Part shown: piece by piece, positions 59,180 to 64,000 of the stretch | How the letters are laid out: every line of letters starts with the position of its first letter | Position numbering within the stretch: the first letter of the stretch is position 1 | Origin: Dermanyssus gallinae | Taxonomy: Eukaryota; Arthropoda; Arachnida; Mesostigmata; Dermanyssidae | DNA: 64,000 nucleotides | Assembly (NCBI GenBank): GCA_003439945.1 | Contig: QVRM01005976.1 | Coordinates: 310,001 to 374,000, forward strand | Direction of reading: 5' to 3' | Position numbers and translations under genes: made by a program | Notes under the pieces: generated by a model | What the model saw: the letters and a program-made list of their open reading frames with translations, nothing else | Told to the model about the DNA's origin: nothing | Database searches by the model: none

Positions 59180-61047
59180 GGGAGTACGAACGTATGCTTT
59201 GTGGCTGTGTTCCGTCGTCGGCTGTGTGTTTACCCGTAGAAGGCGTATTTCGTTAACTGTGCAACGATCCGCCAAGCTCATGCTTTCCTGTAGCACGCTC
59301 TCTCCCGTCCCTTTGCGCGCGCTCTCTCTCTCTCTCTCTTTCTTGATCTCTATTTCTTGTTTGGTGTACGTTGTTGTACTCATGTGTGTGTGTGCCGCTC
59401 CCGGCGGGGGCAAATCAGCTTTACAAGCCGCGAAGATTCTTGGACAGTTAGTTGTAAACCGCAGTGTCACCTCGTGGATCTGACCCGTAGTCGCTCTGGG
59501 TCTTTTCCTCGCAGTTGTCGTCGTCGTCGTCGTCGTCATCGGCATCGCACACCGTTTGACGAAATCCTATCTCACGAAGAAAAAAAAACGAGAACCTAAA
59601 TGACAACTCCGCTTCTCGGTAGTATCTGGGTAGGTAGTAGGCGCTCGGACAGCGGAACGACGAAAATCTACATGCAGAAGGATCTCGGACCGACTAGCCG
59701 GCCGGTGACCGAGTGCACCAACAAATCGAATCAAGAGAAATCGTCACGAAAAAAAGACGCGACACGCTCGGAGAAAGTCACCCCTCGGGACGCCGCTCTC
59801 AAGCGGCGGCTGTTTGCGCAAACGACGAGTTTGCCCCCGGAACCCCACAGTCCTCGATCGTCACCAGCGTCGTCGCTGCTGTCGCCACACGGACATCGTC
59901 GTCGTCGCCGAGAAAGAAATCCTCGTCCGGCGTTCGTTGCCTTCTTGCCATTAGCTCAATTCGAAGGAATCGAGACCATCGAGCCATTGGGTTGGATTCG
60001 GTCGCCCCCGACACTGGCGGCTAGCGAAGACACAGGAGTGACATCGGGAGCGAAAAATCGCGAGAGACCCAAGTGAAAGCTTGATCTTGAGAAGATGACG
60101 ATACCCGCGCCGTATGAACGGTACGAGCTTGATCAGGTGCGAACGCCCCCCCCCCTTCCCCCCAGTAGACGTAGCAGTGGCGAAATGACCACTCAGCGCC
60201 AGATAGGTCTCACTATGTCACGGGCGCAAGAGCGCGCCGCAACTTATCCAACGACTTTTCAGCGACAGCGGCGACGACGACTACGACTACGACAGTAACA
60301 ACAACGATGACAGCAACATCGATAACAAGCAAAGTCAGTCCGCGTATCTGTGAAATTAACGATTTGACCATGCAAACAAGCTTTAAAGGGGACACGCTTG
60401 AACGAAGACGCAGCCAGAACTGTAATTGGATTGCAATCGAACGCTTGCTTTTCTAGAACAACATAGGTGTTCAGATGAGCAGATAGATGGATACCAGCGT
60501 TACACGCTGATCGCCTCGGGCTAAACAGAGCAATAAGACTCGTCGTATACGTACACATCTGTTAATATGTGCTTGTATATGCATATATGGATAATTAAAG
60601 TTGTATAGTACGGTTGACAGAATCAATGAGAACGAATACTACTCTATGATTTGACGCCCATGCTGAAATGACAGTACAGCGTGTGTACGTAAGAAAGTTT
60701 TTTCCTATCACGCTTAGGGTATAGTATTTACCCATTGTTGGCTTCGGTGGTTTACAAGCACCTTCAAAGAGGTTGTTTCAATATACAACTAACATGCCTA
60801 CGTGACCTGGCCATAATTTCAAATAGGCGGTGCCCAAAAATGAAATTTAAAAACATCCTGTCACTTTGTCTTTGGTCATCGACCACATTTTGTATGCGGC
60901 CAGTTGCCGTATTGTGCACTACTTCTGATGCTTGTGTGGACACGTCAGGGTAGTGAACCCCAAACAAATTCAACCATACAGAAGTGCTATTGTAAACATG
61001 CGCCGTGTATTAGGTTAATACGACCGGTGTGTTTCGTAGATCGACCC

Positions 61048-61112
61048 CTGCCTAGTGGTCGCTACCATGAAAGGTGTTGAGCTGGCTAGGCCCGCGGTTG
61101 AATCTGCTTGTT
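61048..61112 (+). mobile_element. tRNA-like SINE head or tRNA pseudogene
   Basis: TGCCTAGTGGTCGC followed about 40 bp later by CGGTTGAATCTGC gives approximate A and B boxes. The B box has one change at a conserved C. No clear body or tail was found. Chance similarity cannot be excluded. Confidence 0.35.
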
Positions 61113-61329
61113 TTCGCCCCGCAAATTCGGTGCTTCACTTGGTTTTTATGCAAGCGCATATTCGACTGTGCAGAACAACGTATTGTCAGCGCATAGCAAA
61201 CTGACAGTTCTCTCTGTAAAGAAGTAATTGTCTGTCGAATGCAAAACAGTGCAATGATTTGAGGCAGTTCTTCAAAAGGAGATCTCCCTAGAATAACTCT
61301 TCTAATTGCCATCTAAACGAAAAGCCAGA

Positions 61330-61990
61330 TTAGACAGTAACTTTAGGACAAGCAGCCTGACAGCTGTCCCAGTAAGAAGGTGCTTGAAATTGTTGACGAA
61401 CTCCAGAGATTGTTCATCGACTAGTAGGTTGTAGCCTCACTGATGGGCTATGGGACATCCGCCTTTTTCAAACTTTGTCGCTTTGACTGCATTCGTGTTA
61501 ATCTCGAGCTCCTTGGCGTCCAACCATTCGACGATAGCCTTCAGCGGACGTTGTAGGGCAGTGCAACAAAAACGTATCTGCGTAAATGAGAACAAAGTGC
61601 TATGATCTTTCTCTGAAATTAGATACGAGGGTTTTAGTAAGCCTGACTAAACAGCTAAGAGGCTTATTCTGAGCTATTCCGTCGTTTCAATGAATCACTG
61701 CAGACTCAGCACAATGCATGCCAATTAAACCTTGGCCCTTCTTGACGTAGCTTCTTAGAGCATTTAGCAGTCGAGCGCCAAAGTTGGCGCGCTAAACGTT
61801 TTTCAGCAACTTTGCTTTCAAAGAGGTTGCATACGTTAGCACGGCCAACATAAACCGTATAGTACGTATGTCCGGGTCGATGAAGCAAGCGTTCAAACTC
61901 AGAAAAAAAGAGCGCGTCATCTGGAGCTCGCAAGCATTACCCCGACGCTTATCCCTCTAGAAATTCACAAATAATGAACGCCAGCCTACT
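61330..61990 (-). pseudogene. Decayed LINE reverse transcriptase
   Basis: Minus-strand segments in order: LLNALRSYV, GIAQNKPLS (61680-61654; RT motif G-x-x-Q-x-x-PLS), FVLIYADTFLL (61596-61564; the YADD box with D changed), AIVEWLDAKELEIN (61539-61498), and LEFVNNFKHL (61405-61380; FKYLG-like). At least two frame changes and several stops separate them. Spacing and order fit one non-LTR RT. Confidence 0.65.
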
Positions 61991-64000
61991 TTACGCTTTG
62001 CTTGTGTATCAGCGGCAACTGGCTGTCTGTATACTTATTCGTTGTAACTTCCTAGATCCTCCCAAAGTCCGCTTGCGGTCTAAGCTGGGCCTTCGACAAT
62101 CAAATACATGCAGCGTCTGAGTGTTCACGCGTACGGTACGAATAAGGTCGAAAACATGTCTTGCACGCCAGGGCAGCAGAAGACCTGCACATGACCATTA
62201 CGATGACGGCTAAAGAGTGTTTCCCAATGTCGTCTATTCGAAATGAAGCCCTTTACCAAAACCTCTGCTGGTGTCAGCTCTTTGCTGATCTCTGTCGTCT
62301 TACCAGCGCCGACACGTCTCATTCATTATCCGTATCAACGCTTAACGTTGTCAAACAGCAAACATAACAACATTAACAACAACAACAACAACAAAGCAAC
62401 AACAACAACAACGAGATGACGAACCAACCAATAAGCTGGTGGACTTTTTGCTAGAGTCGCAGTAAACCACCGTACCAAACCAAGTAGACATGAAGAAGGC
62501 AGCTGTTAGTGCATCGGATGGATGAATGGACGGATGGTTAAATCGATAGCTAGATAGATAGACACATTGAGGCTATTACTTCTGCTTCTGCTGCTAGTTG
62601 CGGTATTGCCACGTCTTCACTAATAAACAACAAGAACGGCGACAACCTACGAACATCGTCAACTACTACCGTCAACTTTCGATGAAAATAAGGATCGTCA
62701 AGATGGCGAGATCAAAACGGAACTCGTGGTGCCTCCAGCCACTGGCATCCCTGCCGTCGTCTTTGTTGTTGTTGCTGTCGTCGTCGTCGTCGTCTTCTTT
62801 GTTGTTGTGTCTGTTGTCGACGAGAAGGACAAGTTGGAAATATCGGTACTACGGACGTTGTCACGACAGGACCGGTAGAGCTAGAAAGTGGCCCCAGCCA
62901 GCAAAAACAGCAGAACCACCATCATGATTAGGAAGACGACGACGACGACGCTGCCGCTGCCGCCGATATGGGCCGACCAGATATCCAGACAGCCAACCTT
63001 CCCAATGTGGCTTCCCATGTGCTCTCGCCCTCCCCCCTCTCGCTGTCCCCCCTCTTTCCCTTCCTTCCCACCTCCCTCTCGAAGGCTCAAGGTCCTACAC
63101 TGTGTGAGAAATAACCGCAGAGGTGCCACAAACTTCGACAACTGTAGCCTCTGTTGTTGTTGTTGTCGTTGTTGATGATGATGCGTCCAGAATGCGCTCG
63201 TGGTTTCGCGGCCAGAGTGTGACCTAGAAATGGTTAGCAGTAATGTACGCATTGCTAACGACGTTGTTGCTATTAGAGGATCCAACCGGCTATTGGATGC
63301 CGTGCTGATGAACTTGTCAATGCGTCAGCGAATGCACACAATGATAGAGCGAAAGAAGTATCGAGACAGGGAGATAGAAAGAAGATTTCCGCGACTGAAT
63401 AGAAGCGGAGAAGTGAAGAAAGAGGGGCGAGCGGGAACGATTTTAAGGAAGAAACGATATGTGAAACGCACATTCACATCTGGGATGGCATTATTCAAAC
63501 AATGTGTGTACCCACACATGTCTATGTATGGATATATAATATATATATATATCGGCATCTGTGCATATATATATGCGAGTGCGCGCCTGTGCGCCCCTCA
63601 AGCGCTCGCACTCGAGCCCACAAATATTCTATCTGCAGGCGACTCGCGTCCTAGGGTCTCAGCTTGTGAAGTTAAAAACTCCAAATCCCCTGTGGCAGGG
63701 CAATAGAGAAGGCACGTACACAGGCACGTCACAGCGCCGATGAGTTTACAATGCGCCGAATCAGCGGATCGTTGCTGGAGAACCGGCCTCTTTGCGCCGG
63801 GAGAACGACGGGTTTCAGAACAATCGGGGTGTATGAGAAGGCGGGAGGATCTCGTATCATCGCCATAGCAGCGACATAACACATGCGATCTCTCGCTATA
63901 TATATATTAGAGATAAAATCTAGATTTTAAGCAACGAGGTTGTTTAAACTATTTTTTAATAACAATTGTATACAATTATAATAGTTATTATTAAAAATGA
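61991..64000. other. No gene seen
   Basis: CAA tract at 62368-62412, GTT/GTC at 62762-62800, GAC/GTT tracts near 62936-62955 and 63150-63185, and short (AT)n near 63535-63575 and 63898-63909. Confidence 0.5.

Larger units (their letters stand above)
57446..61047. other. No named gene; one unassigned 158-codon frame
   Basis: The frame at 59600-60076 (plus) is not repeat-driven for most of its length and is Arg/Ser/Pro-rich. It has no recognisable domain, and an overlapping frame of similar length (59713-60024) weakens it. The rest holds CAA and TA arrays and a C-rich tract (60146-60165). Confidence 0.4.

Overview
This window is arthropod genomic DNA, with exactly one gene segment that can be named with confidence. 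On the minus strand at 39403-40162 lies the first coding exon of the Hox gene Ultrabithorax (Ubx). It has the MN-x-YFE amino terminus, a Gly/Thr/Ala-rich linker and the Ubx-type hexapeptide FYPWMAIA, followed at once by a consensus splice donor (AG|GTACGT). No homeodomain is encoded anywhere in the window, so positions 1-39402 are best read as the 5' part of Ubx intron 1 and positions above 40162 as the 5'UTR, promoter and upstream Hox-cluster DNA. Non-coding simple sequence, a very large intron, tRNA-derived SINEs and decayed LINEs all fit a eukaryote. The lineage within arthropods cannot be fixed from this sequence. The Ubx N-terminus is divergent from flies, and a chelicerate is possible but unproven.

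Layout: 1-10.9 kb is non-coding, with (TA)n arrays, opa-like (GTT/CTG)n tracts, a 145-bp tandem duplication and a ~55-bp minisatellite. 10.9-13.5 kb holds a 280-bp tandem repeat and then a 5'-truncated R2-clade retrotransposon (RT thumb, CCHC knuckle, restriction-like endonuclease) sitting in a (TA)n tract. 13.6-21.6 kb is simple-repeat-rich. 21.6-25.5 kb carries three minus-strand copies of one tRNA-derived SINE. 26-36 kb is dominated by (TA)n, (GTT)n/(CAA)n and homopolymer G tracts, and contains a second, 57-bp 3' end of the R2-like element, again inside (TA)n. 36.7-38 kb holds members of a MITE-like inverted-repeat family. 39.4-45 kb is the Ubx exon 1 and 5' region, with a (GA)14 tract, three TGAGTG motifs, a CTCF-type motif in a GC-rich block and a long (TAA)n array. 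46-52 kb is low-complexity and includes a 64-nt pre-miRNA-like hairpin, a SINE and a perfect (AAT)n(ATT)n inverted repeat. 53-57.5 kb is a graveyard of LINE fragments on both strands plus a larger MITE-like element. A further decayed LINE reverse transcriptase lies at 61.3-62 kb on the minus strand.

Nearly all other open frames are artefacts of trinucleotide repeats (poly-N, poly-L, poly-T, poly-V, poly-IY). The window has no operon-like or prokaryote-style system. Its biological interest lies in (i) an Ubx locus in which mobile DNA has been tolerated, (ii) a TA-microsatellite association shared by several unrelated mobile elements, and (iii) candidate cis-regulatory motifs upstream of Ubx.
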